From NCBI GenBank assembly GCA_024364735.1, contig JAGFNQ010005417.1:62001-126000 (forward strand): a DNA stretch of 64,000 nucleotides. Direction: 5' to 3'. Source of the DNA: Boesenbergia rotunda. Its lineage: Eukaryota > Streptophyta > Magnoliopsida > Zingiberales > Zingiberaceae. A program made the position numbers and the translations under genes. The notes beneath the pieces are model-generated. The model was not told where the DNA came from and did not search any database. It saw only the letters and a list, made by a program, of their open reading frames with translations. How positions within the stretch are numbered: the stretch's first letter is position 1; each line of letters begins with the position of its first letter. Of this stretch, positions 21,101-32,079 are shown piece by piece.

Positions 21101-24100
21101 TCTGGAGAAACGAATCTAATGGCTCGGGTGAACCTTCTCTAATTACTTATTGGAATATTCATGCATTGCTCGGGGTGCCGCTCAACATCTCTTATCTTCA
21201 TTCCCCGACTGAGTGTTGGGATATCAATAATTGTTCGCTCGACAATCTTGCCTCTTGTTACTTTTTGAAAATATTTGAGAATGCTTGGTTGATACTTAAA
21301 TGGATTGCTTGGGGGCATCTTGTTTTCCTTTTATTGCTCGGGGTACTCCAATTGCCTTTTCATATTGCTTAGAGTGATTCCATGATCTCCTCATATTGCT
21401 TGGTTGACCCCTTCACCTCCTCACATAGCTCGAGGTAACTCCGAGTTACCATCAATAATATTATAGATAATCATTACTCTTTATAATATTTATTTTTAAT
21501 AAAATATACTAATTAAAAAAATTTAAATTTAATTTAAAATTTTAAAATAATATATATATATATATATATATTAAATTAATGGGATAATTTTGTTAGACTT
21601 TAATTAAGTCTATTTAAATTATTCCAATCATGGCTAGGAGTTGATTAAACCTAAAGTTATTTAATTAAATCATAACTTACAACTTACCTATGTACCTTGT
21701 TTCGACCGGGCGACGAGCTTTACGCATTTCCGGGACCGTGTGACGCATCTGGACGCGTTGTCGGGCAGGGTGACGCCTCCGAGCTCGTCATCGGGCTTGG
21801 GCAACGCTTCTGGTCTCATTATCAGGCTCGGATGACGCGTCGTGGCTCGTGCTACGCATTCGGAATCTTCACCGAGCCCAAGCGGTGGAGGCAGTGGCAG
21901 TTCCAGGCGCACCGGTGGTGGAAGGAGGTGAGTTACCACCTAAAGCACCACCTCAGGCAAAGCGGTGCGGTTTATGCCCGCCTCCCGCCTCCTGCCTAGC
22001 TGGACACTTCGACCGCCATTTAGAACACTTTGTGATAAGCTTTTTTACATAAATAAAATCATATGTAAATTCTTTTTCCTTTCTCTGGATTTTTCTATTG
22101 TATCATGGAATAAATAACATCTATGGGAGAACTTATAAAATCAGATTGATATTCCAAAATAATTGTCTTATCTCTTATTCTCTTATGTATAACTCTTTCT
22201 CGAAGTTTAACCCTATCTATTTGATACCTCCATAATACAAACAACATATTATGTCACCTTTGTTTTCATTAATTGATACCCAAATACTTTTCCCCCTTTC
22301 TTTGAGCATCTTCTTAACTTAGGATTTGATAATTAACTAAATTTTACCTTATCTCCTAAACTTTTCTAAGCTTAGGAATATCATCAGGACCTATAATTTT
22401 ACCTACAGCCACTGTAGTTAAAGATTCTATAACCTCACTTAATACAATATTATGAACAAATCTATATCTCCTAATTTTTATATAATTATTTGTAGAATCC
22501 TCATTAAACAGCTTATAAATGTGTTTGTACCATCTTTCGCTTATTGCATTATCAAGGGCCTTTCGACTTCATATTTTATGCATCTAATATTAGTAAATCT
22601 CTATGCTTCCTTTCTTTAGTTTTTGGAATGCAATAAATATCTTTTCTCCCCATTCTTACATTTTATGGTTACAACCTTTTTGTCTCAATTTTAGCTACTT
22701 TTACATAATTGAATTTTTCTTCATATTTAGAATTTTTTCCAATCTTTAAAACATGAATTTTTAAACTATTGCTCTTTGACACCTTTTTATACCACCACCA
22801 GTTCTCTTTGTATGATTTATTTTTACCTTGAGACTCTCCAAGAATGAATTTAACTACATTACTGATCTTATTTGTCAATATAGTCTAAATAACGTCGATA
22901 TCATAAACATTTTCATTCCAAACTTCTTCCATCATTTTTATGTTTGAGAACTTTTATATTATTTTCCTTAATATTTTACCATTTGATTTGTTGAAAATTA
23001 ATATAATTTTTGTAATCACATATTTTGTAATACCTATATCTAATCCTTTAATTGGTGTTGGTTAGTTAAGCATGCCCCAGGTATTCCATTGCAATTTTTA
23101 GACATAATTTTACCTATCTTCCTAGTTAGAAAAGAATTAATTGGACTCTAATCATTGGCACTCTTAAAAGTAACGAAAAGCTCATCAATTTTTTAAAGTG
23201 AATTTTTAAAATGTGTAATATTTAATATCTTAATCCCTAACTTTAACTTTAGGATTCTATCTCAAGCCCATTGAATTTGTACAACCTTAAGTTATAATCC
23301 TTGTCTTATTTATACATAATCCTTTTTATTTTTAATTTCTCTATTATATTGAAATGGTAAAACCTCAATTACCTATTTCTATTGCCTCTTCTCCTAGCGG
23401 TTTCATTCAATAAGTAAAATCTATTATTTTTCTCTCTTAATCATGCCATGTAAACAACTTATAATCTTGTCTCCAAGAGTGTTCCTATTTTCCTAGGTGC
23501 TACCTAACTAATTCTATATTCATTGACTAGCTTCTTTATTGGTTTATTATTTCATATCCTAACATAACTTTGGCACTATGATTTTATCATGAGATTTTTA
23601 CTTTTGACTGCTTTATCCTTATAATTCCTATCTAACACACATAATACCCATTCCATTTTATTTATATATTTTCAATTTATATTAAATCCTAAAACCTGAA
23701 TTACCTATTTCTGTATCCTTTTCTTCTATCCACTTTTTTCTATTAATCATGGAATATAAATAAATTCTAGTCTTTGCTCCAAATTTTTTTTCTATATTTG
23801 AAGCTGTGAACCTAATCCTATAATCATCATGGACTAGCTTCATGCAAATTGGTCCATAACACAAGAATTCTAGATTGTTTTGCATCACATCTAGGCATTG
23901 ATATGGTCATTTTGAGCAACCTCGTAGCCCATTTTTTGCAGATTAAGGTATTCGAGCATATATGTGACGACCTAGCCTCATGAAAAATAAGGTTCATGTG
24001 CACAATATTAGAAAGATTTAGACTTGGCTATCTTGGCCTAATACAATTCTCAACCTTTTTCATCCAAGTCGGGGTTGACATGGGAAGTTTTGTATTAGGA

Positions 24101-27100
24101 AATATTATTTTAATTTTTAGGAAAATTAGTATTTTCTAAGCTATTAGATAAATTTTTATTGGACGAAACGATTAATTAATAATTTAGTAGATTACCTAAT
24201 ATATTTATTGAATTATCTATCTATTTATAATTTGATATTATCAACTACAATTGGCATTAACAGTAGTAGGCAGCTATTACAATATTATGCTAAAAATTTG
24301 ACTTATTTGATAAGGATATGTTAATTGCTGTTTTCAGATATTGGTTTGCTGTATGATTAAAATATGAATCTCATATGTGTCGCTAATTACATCTCTATCA
24401 TAAGATTGTTGTTGCCATTGTGGTATTGTGATAACAATGTTCATGGTGGTAGCAAACCAGTCACACCTTTGTCATTGGAATTGTACGATGTTAGAAAATG
24501 TACTTTGACTTCTTGTTTATAGGATAGAGACTCCATGCTATTGAAGGCAATAAAAATTCAACTGGTTGTTTATGCTTCGTATGATTAAAATATGAATCTC
24601 ATATGTGTCGCTAATTACATCTCTATCATAAGATTGTTGTTGCCATTGTGGTATTGTGATAACAATGTTCATGGTGGTAGCAAACCAGTCACACCTTTGT
24701 CATTGGAATTGTACGATGTTAGAAAATGTACTTTGACTTCTTGTTTATAGGATAGAGACTCCATGCTATTGAAGGCAATAAAAATTCAACTGGTTGTTTA
24801 TGCTTCGCATGAGATGGGGGAAAAATCATGTGCTTCTTTGCAATGAGTTGAAGGTGAGATCACCAATGTTCAGTTAGGTTGTTGAGAGGGGCAAGAAAGA
24901 GGAGCATACTGATGTATCAAGGATTATGTGTTATTTTATGTTATAGATGCAATTCAGTATTTTTCCAGAGTAAAATATACCTGTAAGCAATATTTGTGTA
25001 TTGTGTTGAAATAAAAAATAATAATTCTTAATAAATTTGCTTTTTCCAAGTTTTCCTCTCCTCTCTCTCCTCTTTCCCTCTTCCTCACTCCCTCTTCAAT
25101 TTTCTGCCAAGAGATTATATCAAATTTTCTCCTTAAAACCTCTGTTCTCAATCTTTTCTCGCTGATCTTCGTAGCATCGTTCCTCCCAAGTCATTCTGCT
25201 CTCCACCATTATGCAAGGTCTCATACATCTTCACTACAACCAAATGAGCTACAGTGACTTGCTGCTGTTGCCATAAACTGTTATCTCCTTGTTGGTTTGC
25301 CCCTCAATTGCTGACTCCCTTATCATATCAGTTGTGTTTCATACTACTTTTGTCTAAAGAAAGAGTAGATTGGTGGTGAGACTAGAGTGTAGCAAAAAGA
25401 AAGGTTCTGTGTCTAGAGTTATTAGATCTTGAAGAACCTGATCATTTGTTCTTGCAAATGAAAAAGATGATAATACAAGTTGATTGCATTAAAATGAAAA
25501 ACTGATTACAAACACGTGGGCAATTGGCATTATGAAAATGGTCGGTTAATGATTTGTGAGTCTAGATGATATTCAAGATCCATCCCCCATGTCAGCTGGT
25601 TTAGTTTGGTTCTTTTGAATGCCCCAGAACTGCCAAGAGATGAGTTCCTGGTTTCTTATCTGAGTGGTTTGTATGTTTTTATCATTGTGTCTCAATGCCT
25701 AATTCAATTAGATAATGAACATAGTTTAGCTATCCTGCCAGCAATAATACATAGATTTTGTGAACTACCTGAGTTAATTTTTCATTCTGGACTTATATGT
25801 CAGGTATGTCTTTGGTTCTGGCAAGGAGGATTTTTTAGGACGTCATGATGCTCCTGTTCGATGTGTGGAATACTCTTATGCAGCAGGTAGCCTTTTATTC
25901 CAAGTTGCTAGTAGCTTAGTAATGGTATATTTCTACTACTTGGTCTTGGAAGATTGAAAGAAAGTATAGAATATTTGTGTCATTTTATACGTTCTAAATG
26001 TGTTTTTCTGTATCCGTTTTTTGTTACTTTCACAAGCTTATTGCAAGGTCTTAGTTTGGTTGTCAGTGACCTTATGCACTAAGACATGTTTGGAAGATAT
26101 TATTATTCTATAAAGAATGTCATATAAATCACTATGAGCACATGCCCTTAAATTGATCATTGATCATGTTATTTGAATCTTCTTAGGTCAGGTTATTACT
26201 GGAAGTTGGGACAAGACATTGAAATGTTGGGATCCTAGAGGTGCTAACAGCTCAGATCGTGCACTTGTTGGAACATATCTGCAACCCGAGAGAGTTTATT
26301 CCCTCTCTCTTGTTGGTTACCGTTTAGTAGTTGCTACTGCTGGAAGGCATGTGAATGTGTATGATTTGCGGAATATGTCTCAACCAGAACAACGAAGGGA
26401 ATCATCATTGAAATATCAAACCAGATCTGTTCGTTGTTATCCAAATGGCACAGGTGAATTCATTGTTCTTCACTAATCTTTATTAGCTTGTATTAAATAC
26501 TAAAAGAAATTGAAGCATTCCCAAGTAACCATAAGTCTGCTGAGTTCATCGAGAAGTTACTTCTTTTTGTCTGACTAACACTATTGCATTGAGGAAGATT
26601 GCATTCTTAATTCTGCTGCTGTTCATTAAGTGGGAGGGAGTTTTGGAGAGAAGGGATGATAAGATGGATAGAAAGGACGGGGGAGGTGAGGGAAAATAAG
26701 GGGGCGTTTGGTTTGTATTTTTCAGTCTGTTTTTCATTTTCATTTTCTGTAGAAAATGCGGTTTTCTGGAAAACATGTTTGGTTTGCATTTTCCAGCTTT
26801 GTTTTCCAGAAAAAAAATATAGCGTTTTCTGGAAAACTGGAGAATGAAAAAAAGTCATTTTCCAGAAAATTAGAAAATATGATTTTCTGGAAAATGAAAA
26901 TGGAAAATGGATCAAACCAAACGCCCCCTAAATTTTTTATGTTGTTTTCTAGGAGAAAACAAGACCAAGAGTAAACAAGATTTTTTTTTTAATTGTCAAG
27001 ATTGGATTGATTGTTTACCACTCAACCATGGTCTTTCTACATCTGCCCGGATTTGGGCAGAATGACGTAGGAAATTTCCTCCTGGTCATCCAGTTCATTT

Positions 27101-28994
27101 CTCCTCTCCTCTCATTTTTTTTATTAAACAAGTTTGCTTCCCATCTTTTTCAATCCTCAGCCTACTCCTATAGTCCTATCCATCCATCAGTGGACACACA
27201 TTAGAGATCTAAACATATTATTTATATGTAGTAAACAATTTTAGTTGTATGTTGGTGTCTATTTAGTGTAATTTGTTTTCTGTTACCAATATAAGGTTGA
27301 GGTGGATAGATTTTGTGAATCACTACCATTGCAGACTTCTTAACATCTCCCTTCTCAAGTGATGTGATGAAACCATGAATCTGAACATCCAATTATTCTT
27401 GATCACTAGAGAGACCAGTTTTTTTTCATTGCTTTCTTTTTTGTTGAATAAAGTGATCTCATGTTTGACCCAAGAAATTATGGCATCACTTGCTGTTTAA
27501 ATTTTAGGTTGGCTATTTTTGAGGTGTACATCGTAATATTTGATGTTTTTATTGCAGGCTTTGCTCTCAGTTCTATTGAAGGTCGAGTGGCAATGGAGTT
27601 CTTCGATCTGTCTGAAGCTGGGCAAGCTAAGAAGTAGGTTCTGCAGTGACCTATCACTGAATCTAGTGTGTCTGATATTATTCTAAACTAGATGAAAATA
27701 TTTCACAGAGAATTTCACTTGAAAATAGCGTCTAAAATGATTAACCAAGTTGGGTAATGTCGAACCTGGGATGATCGACCCGGCCCCACGGAAATTTTCC
27801 ACCAGCACCAGGGTAAATCGAGAAGCGTTTACGGCGGGCGGTCTAGAAGCCCAACGTCCTACGGTTGCGTGTCCCATTTGGAGGAAAAATTTCTGTAAAA
27901 TTTGTCATAGTTAGGGATCGAACTGTGGGCGATTGGGAGATAATTAGTTATCTTTCCGTTGCACCATACTCCCGGGGGCTTGAAAATAGCGTCTAAGTAT
28001 TTATGATTTGTAGCTTGATTCCATCTTGGTAGTCAAAAATGTGTGCATGCACCTGCTTCCTTGTTGCACGCTTAACTTCCTTTGGAGAAACTAGAGTTTA
28101 ACCATGTTGGACAATAGTTTTTTTCAGAAAGAAAAAGTGGCAACACCATCATTGGTTCATACTGCGGTCCATCAACAATGGGAACTCTATATCTTCACAC
28201 TGCATTAATTTTTTCTCTAATCTAAGAATTCAGACTTTGAGGTTTTATTCTCAATAATTAATTTGCTTACTGTTTGTGATGGGATTGAACGTATTGACTA
28301 TAATGGCAAAAGTTGGTACTATGTCATCCTTATCTGTGATAACCCTCTTTATCATCAACCATAATTCAGGTATGCATTCAAGTGTCATCGGAAATCCGAA
28401 GCCGGAAGGGATACTGTTTACCCTGTTAATGCAATGGCATTCCATCCGATGTAATATCTCTAGATTCTTCTAATAGATCAACGATAAAGTTTAAGCAATT
28501 ATATTATCAATTTTATTTTTCTGGGTGTTTTCTTAAGATATGGCACGTTTGCTACTGGTGGGTGTGACGGTTATGTTAATGTGTGGGATGGCAACAATAA
28601 GAAAAGACTTTATCAGGTACTGTTTTGGTATAATTAAAAAAAGCAAATTTGATATTGTGTACTAAGAAGTTAGGCACTGACAGTTGCATGTTGTGTGTTT
28701 ATTATCCAGTATTCAAAATACCCAACTAGCATTGCTGCATTATCCTTCAGCAGAGACGGCCGGCTGCTTGCCGTAGCCTCAAGCTACACATATGAGGAAG
28801 GCGAGATACCGTAAGTTCATCAGGATTTTTCTCAACACAGGCCATAAGTGAATGTTTTGGACTATTTTTTTGTTTTGATATGAAACTGAGTTTCTGAATG
28901 TGGCAGGCATGAGCCTGATGCCATCTTTGTTCGAAACATAAACGAAGTTGAAGTCAAGCCAAAACCCAAGGCTTTGCCCGTTCCACCTCCGTAG
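18105..28994 (+). CDS. BUB3: BUB3, mitotic spindle checkpoint WD40 protein
   Basis: Exons 18105-18227, 18362-18492, 25804-25886, 26187-26453, 27558-27633, 28370-28450, 28538-28616, 28710-28810 and 28907-28994. All introns are GT-AG and the parts join in phase to 342 codons, near the roughly 340 aa of plant BUB3. BUB3 is a seven-bladed WD40 propeller that brings BUB1/BUBR1-type kinases to phosphorylated MELT repeats at kinetochores and delays anaphase. Seen here: LSQPPSDGISNLRFSNHSDL at the N-terminus, HAGPVLDCCFHDD, VITGSWDKTLKCWDPRG, TAGRHVNVYDLRNM, NGTG|FALSSIEGRVA, YPVNAMAFHP and FATGGCDGYVNVWDGNNKK. The C-terminus has the VKPKPK motif of the plant family. The ATG at 18105 is chosen because the protein then starts MSTATTTPAGGRELS, as in relatives. 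Intron 2 (7311 bp) is full of TEs and intron 5 carries a SINE; all exons look intact. Confidence 0.95.
18493..20391. other. BUB3 intron 2, proximal part
   Basis: AT-rich intron sequence of 1.9 kb with no recognisable repeat boundary or gene. Confidence 0.6.
20392..22034. mobile_element. hAT-like non-autonomous element in BUB3 intron 2, composite
   Basis: Ends are inverse: AGTGTTGTAAATGACAATAA at the left and CGACCGCCATTTAGAACACT at the right, with subterminal GGCGGTAGGCGG / CCGCCTCCCGCCTCC. This design (short end repeat followed by GGCGCCTAGGCGG text) recurs in plant hAT-derived elements. The middle (about 20530-21450) has GCTCGGGGT-rich LTR-like sequence and could be a nested LTR; I could not place its ends. 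A (TA)n run lies at 21551-21571. No convincing 8-bp duplication. Confidence 0.45.
21700..21850 (+). repeat. Degenerate GC-rich minisatellite
   Basis: About five imperfect copies of a ~30 bp unit of the form CGGGC..GGTGACGC.TCTGG.CTCGT.AT (for example GGGTGACGCCTCC and GGATGACGCGTCG). Lies inside the hAT-like element. Confidence 0.55.
22090..23940 (-). pseudogene. RTE-type LINE relic in BUB3 intron 2
   Basis: Minus-strand translation, with frame changes, recovers the start of a plant RTE-type reverse transcriptase: TKERKHRDL, RWYKHIYKLFNEDS, RRYRFVHNI, SEVIESL, then VGKIIGPDDIP (family KNGKAxGPDxIP), NENKGDII, YYGGIK (NYRGIK) and IRDKTIILEYQSDF. This reverse transcriptase copied its own RNA at a nicked target. 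Many stops; very old. The part from 22700 to 23940 should hold the endonuclease but I cannot confirm motifs. Confidence 0.65.
24351..24806 (+). repeat. Tandem duplication, 228 bp x 2
   Basis: The segment starting GTATGATTAAAATATGAATC at 24351 repeats from 24579. I see no mismatch over the whole 228 bp. Intronic, non-coding. The identity implies a recent event, a gene-conversion event, or an assembly artefact. Confidence 0.92.
26700..26928. mobile_element. Tourist-type MITE in BUB3 intron 4
   Basis: 229 bp. Ends GGGGGCGTTTGGTTTG and CAAACCAAACGCCCCC are perfect inverse copies, flanked by TAA (26697-26699, 26929-26931). The interior is rich in TTTTCTGGAAAAC palindromes, so the single strand could fold extensively. 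No coding capacity. Confidence 0.9.
27736..27978 (-). mobile_element. tRNA-derived SINE in BUB3 intron 5
   Basis: 243 bp with an exact 18-bp target duplication CTTGAAAATAGCGTCTAA (27718-27735, 27979-27996). On the minus strand the head reads GGGAGTATGGTGCAACGGAA (A box TGGTGCAACGG) and later AGTTCGATCCC (B box). The body is about 170 bp and ends AACTTGGTTAATCATT without a poly-A tail. At least four diverged pieces of this family lie elsewhere in the window. Confidence 0.88.
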
Positions 28995-29448
28995 TCTGGA
29001 TACCTCAGCTCTGGCAGTAGCTGGTTTTTACAAACCATTTGTTCTATGCCTTTTTAAGCGAAGAAAATCTAGTATCAGGGATTCTACCTCCCATTGTAGT
29101 CCTGCGATTAAGAATTATCCAGTAAAATGATCAAACTTGTACTATTTGATTTTTCATTCTTTTTATTATTGTTATTGTTAGTGTATTTTTTTCGACCTCC
29201 TCGTGAAACCATTTTCCTTTGTTTTCTTTTGTCCTTTTTTTTTGATGCAATGCTGCTACAGAATGGTTGGGGAACAACGAGTAGATATGGTTGGTAATGC
29301 AAATTAAGAATCATCTTATTTTTAAAATTTTAAATTATAATTGATTTGAGTAAGTATTATATTTTATTTGTTAAAAATTTATAACTCTAAATTTGGTATG
29401 AATATCTTTTAATTGATTGTGATTTTTTTTGAGTTTTTTTAAAGCTTA

Positions 29449-29680
29449 GGTTACATTTGGTAAGGTATAATCAGTGTTGTAATGTAATCAGAATTACATT
29501 ACAAGATTGATTATTTTATTTGATACAGTTTTAAAACTGTAATGTAATTTAATCTGTATTAAAAAATCTAGTAAAAGTGTTGCAATTTTGATTACAAGGT
29601 TAATAATATATAATTTGAATTATATTACAAGTTTAATTATATTACAAACTGAATTACATTGCTTCTAACCAAACACAGTC
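29449..29680. mobile_element. Harbinger-type MITE, short form
   Basis: 232 bp, GGTTACATTTGGTAAGG at the left and CTAACCAAACACAGTC at the right, TTA on both sides (29446-29448, 29681-29683). TGTAATGTAATC modules lie inside. Sits about 450 bp downstream of the BUB3 stop. Lacks the GC core. Confidence 0.8.
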
Positions 29681-29683
29681 TTA

Positions 29684-30245
29684 GTATTTTTACGTTGTAA
29701 TTAATTTATTTCTTCTAATTCTAAAAGTTAAGCTGATTTTGTTTGTTTAATTTTATGTTTCAATTTTATTTGGGTTAAAAAATTTTAATCGACTTCTTTG
29801 TAATTTATCTTTCTAATTAGTTATATTTTTTCAACTGGTAAAATTATTATTGTGAGAAGTCGGGTGGTTCGTCTTTAGTCTGGCATGGTACCAATTGATA
29901 CCAAATGCTCTTACTTGAACTTTGAGAATGCAAGCCTCGGTAGTTTTATCATTTATGGCAGGACGAGCATGGTTCCACCAATGAATTCTCAAGTCCGCAT
30001 TTAATTTTCCAAGCGTGAAAAGTACTTTTTTAAAAAAGGAAAAGGGAAAATCAGTTTGACTTCCGCTTGTGCCTCGATGAATCCGGCGGTCGATGAGATA
30101 TAACAACCCAATCCCCACGTAAACGACGTGACCTCGATAACAAAAGTAACCTCTATTCTTGCATTCCCTTCTTCAATGTGTTGTTTAATCCAAACATACA
30201 GACGGACACAGACCGTGCGCGACTAATTCTGAATATAAAGCCAAC
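29684..30245. other. Promoter region of the small gene
   Basis: Intergenic. GAATATAAAG at 30231-30240 is a possible TATA box only about 10 bp before the ATG, so a more distal start is likelier. A minus-strand frame at 29831-30118 has no recognisable features. Confidence 0.35.
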
Positions 30246-30614
30246 ATGGACGAGTTCAGTTTCCCCACCATTGCGGGCGCCGGGGAAGAGGACTGCTCGC
30301 ATCATTGCGGTTTAACATTTCCCCACTTCTCCCGGTCACCTCTTTGGTTCCTCTCTTCTTCCCGAGAGCCATCCGAACCCGCCGTCGATGAGGAGAAAAT
30401 GGACAGGCTTTGGGAACGCTTCTACGCCGAGGAGTCTGCGGTCCAAGGAGAAACAACGCCGTCGTCTGCAGCAGTAAGAGGCGGAAGAAGTGAAATGGCG
30501 TTGGTACAGAGAGGAGTCCGGAGATTGAGTGAATCCAATGGGTACAACAGCAGGAGGCGACCGCGCTGTTTGGCGTCGATCCTGAAGCTGATGAGGAGGA
30601 AGCTTATTATTTAG
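30246..30614 (+). CDS. Uncharacterised plant protein, 122 aa
   Basis: Intronless frame from ATG 30246 to TAG 30612-30614. The N-terminus MDEFSFPTI resembles a FSFP motif of small plant proteins. Next comes RSPLWFLSSS, an acidic-to-mixed stretch with EEKMDRLWERFYAEE (residues 54-68) that can form an amphipathic helix, and a basic C-terminus RRRPRCLASILKLMRRKLII. I recall plant proteins with the same layout (SFP start, PPLW block, KMDxLWExF, basic end) but no established function. No signal peptide or membrane segment. The alternating hydrophobic/basic tail could bind membranes or partners. Composition changes from AT-rich flanks to GC-rich inside the frame, as expected of a real gene. Confidence 0.65.
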   Translation: MDEFSFPTIAGAGEEDCSHHCGLTFPHFSRSPLWFLSSSREPSEPAVDEEKMDRLWERFYAEESAVQGETTPSSAAVRGGRSEMALVQRGVRRLSESNGYNSRRRPRCLASILKLMRRKLII

Positions 30615-31345
30615 ATTCTTACTTTACCTGATTTTGTCTGTAGCTATTTATTTTCGATACATTTCAAAGCATACTGTTTTATCAGTATTTTGTTTTGTAA
30701 GGGATTTGACGCAAGATCTTGGGCAATAATAGCTAGAATTTCTCCGCGGATTATTTGGCACCGCACTCTCTGGTGGTGGAATTAGAAATGAATCGAAGTA
30801 ATTAAAAGCCTTAAGAGTTGCTCAAGCGGATGCAGATGTTGAGAAGTCCAACAACTATTTGGACAATCAATTGGAAATTCTTTTTTGTTGATTGCTCATG
30901 CCTATAATCTACTCGACGAACTCTAATCGACTACTAGTTGAATATAAATATTTTGTTCACCAAACCCTTGCATTCATCAACTCTATGACTTCAATTGATT
31001 GAATTTACTAGTGACCACTCCTTCACTCGGCTATACCCTTGCATGCTCATACGAAGTCTCGGGATCAAGATAAGTTGTCGACTATAAATTTGGATTTATT
31101 GTCATTTGCTCAAAGGCCTCATACAAACCACTAGGGAGCCTACCTTTCCCTAGCTATACATCATCTCTAATGATGTTGCTAAAATGTGAACACCCAAGAT
31201 TAAAATCTCTCTTATAATCCCTCGCGTCTCCGTTGCCTCCAAGTATTCAACTTTGTGTTGATGCTCCTTGTTGCCACTAAGTCTAACTCATGTCATACCT
31301 TTTGTCTTTGATACACTATGAGCATCTCCAACGGTGTTAAAGGTT
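30615..31345. other. Intergenic, no gene seen
   Basis: No gene or clear repeat end. GAGCATCTCCAACGGTGTTAAA (31320-31341) resembles the end of a common plant MITE type, but I found no inverse partner. Confidence 0.5.
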
Positions 31346-31354
31346 TTTGATTTT

Positions 31355-31586
31355 GAAAAATGATATGGTCAGTGAAAAATTTTAAAGATAAGCTAGTGAA
31401 TAATGTGACATTTTACATGCAGCGATCCTCGACTGATTCACCGTGCCTCCTAAGGTATACTTTGATTCGGGGCAGCGGCCAGAGGCCGCCGATGGTGTCC
31501 AGGCGACAATCAGACGTGTGCATGCAAAGTGTCACGTCATTCACTGAGCGTTTCATTGAATTTTTTCACTGAACATATCAGAGCTC
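31355..31586. mobile_element. Mutator-type MITE, copy 1
   Basis: 232 bp with an exact 9-bp duplication TTTGATTTT (31346-31354, 31587-31595). Ends GAAAAATGATATGGTCAGTG and, inverse, GAGCTCTGATATGTTCAGTG; similarity of the two arms extends about 65 bp. The core (TTCACCGTGCC..TATACTTTGATTCGGG..GGCCGCCGATG..GACGTGTGCATG) is shared with 45779-46020. Confidence 0.88.
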
Positions 31587-31889
31587 TTTGATTTTTTCCG
31601 TGGACCCACCAATAAAAACAAGAAAGAGAATAAGAAATTGCCCACGAAAAATCAAACCCACGAAAAATGGCCCACGCTCCCTGGTCATTACCCGACTCGG
31701 TCCTCGACACTCGGACTCGCCGGTCGGCGCTCGGGCTACGAACGAGATTGTCCATACGCTGCCCTATGTCATTATATCCGGGGTACGATCTTGACGTCGG
31801 GGTACTATGCGCTTATCCATTTGTGACACACCTCGCGGGTATCCCGCCAATTCAGTACCTTCGTACTACACAAGCATCCCGCGCCATGC

Positions 31890-31985
31890 CGCGGTACTTT
31901 CAGATGCTCTCATACGAGCTGACAAGTACCACACCCCTATTTTCAGGTGCTCTCATATGAGCTGACAGGTACCACACCCCTGTCT
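31890..31985 (+). repeat. Tandem ~42 bp duplication in LTR
   Basis: TTTCAGATGCTCTCATACG.. and TTTCAGGTGCTCTCATATG.. each lead into GAGCTGACA(A/G)GTACCACACCCCT, two copies with a few differences, just upstream of the LTR promoter. Confidence 0.8.
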
Positions 31986-32079
31986 CGTAGACACGGACAG
32001 GGGTTGTCAGCTCCCCCCGCTATATAAGCCCTTCACTCCTCATTCCGCAGGTATGCGCGCGAGCTCTCTCTACTATCGT

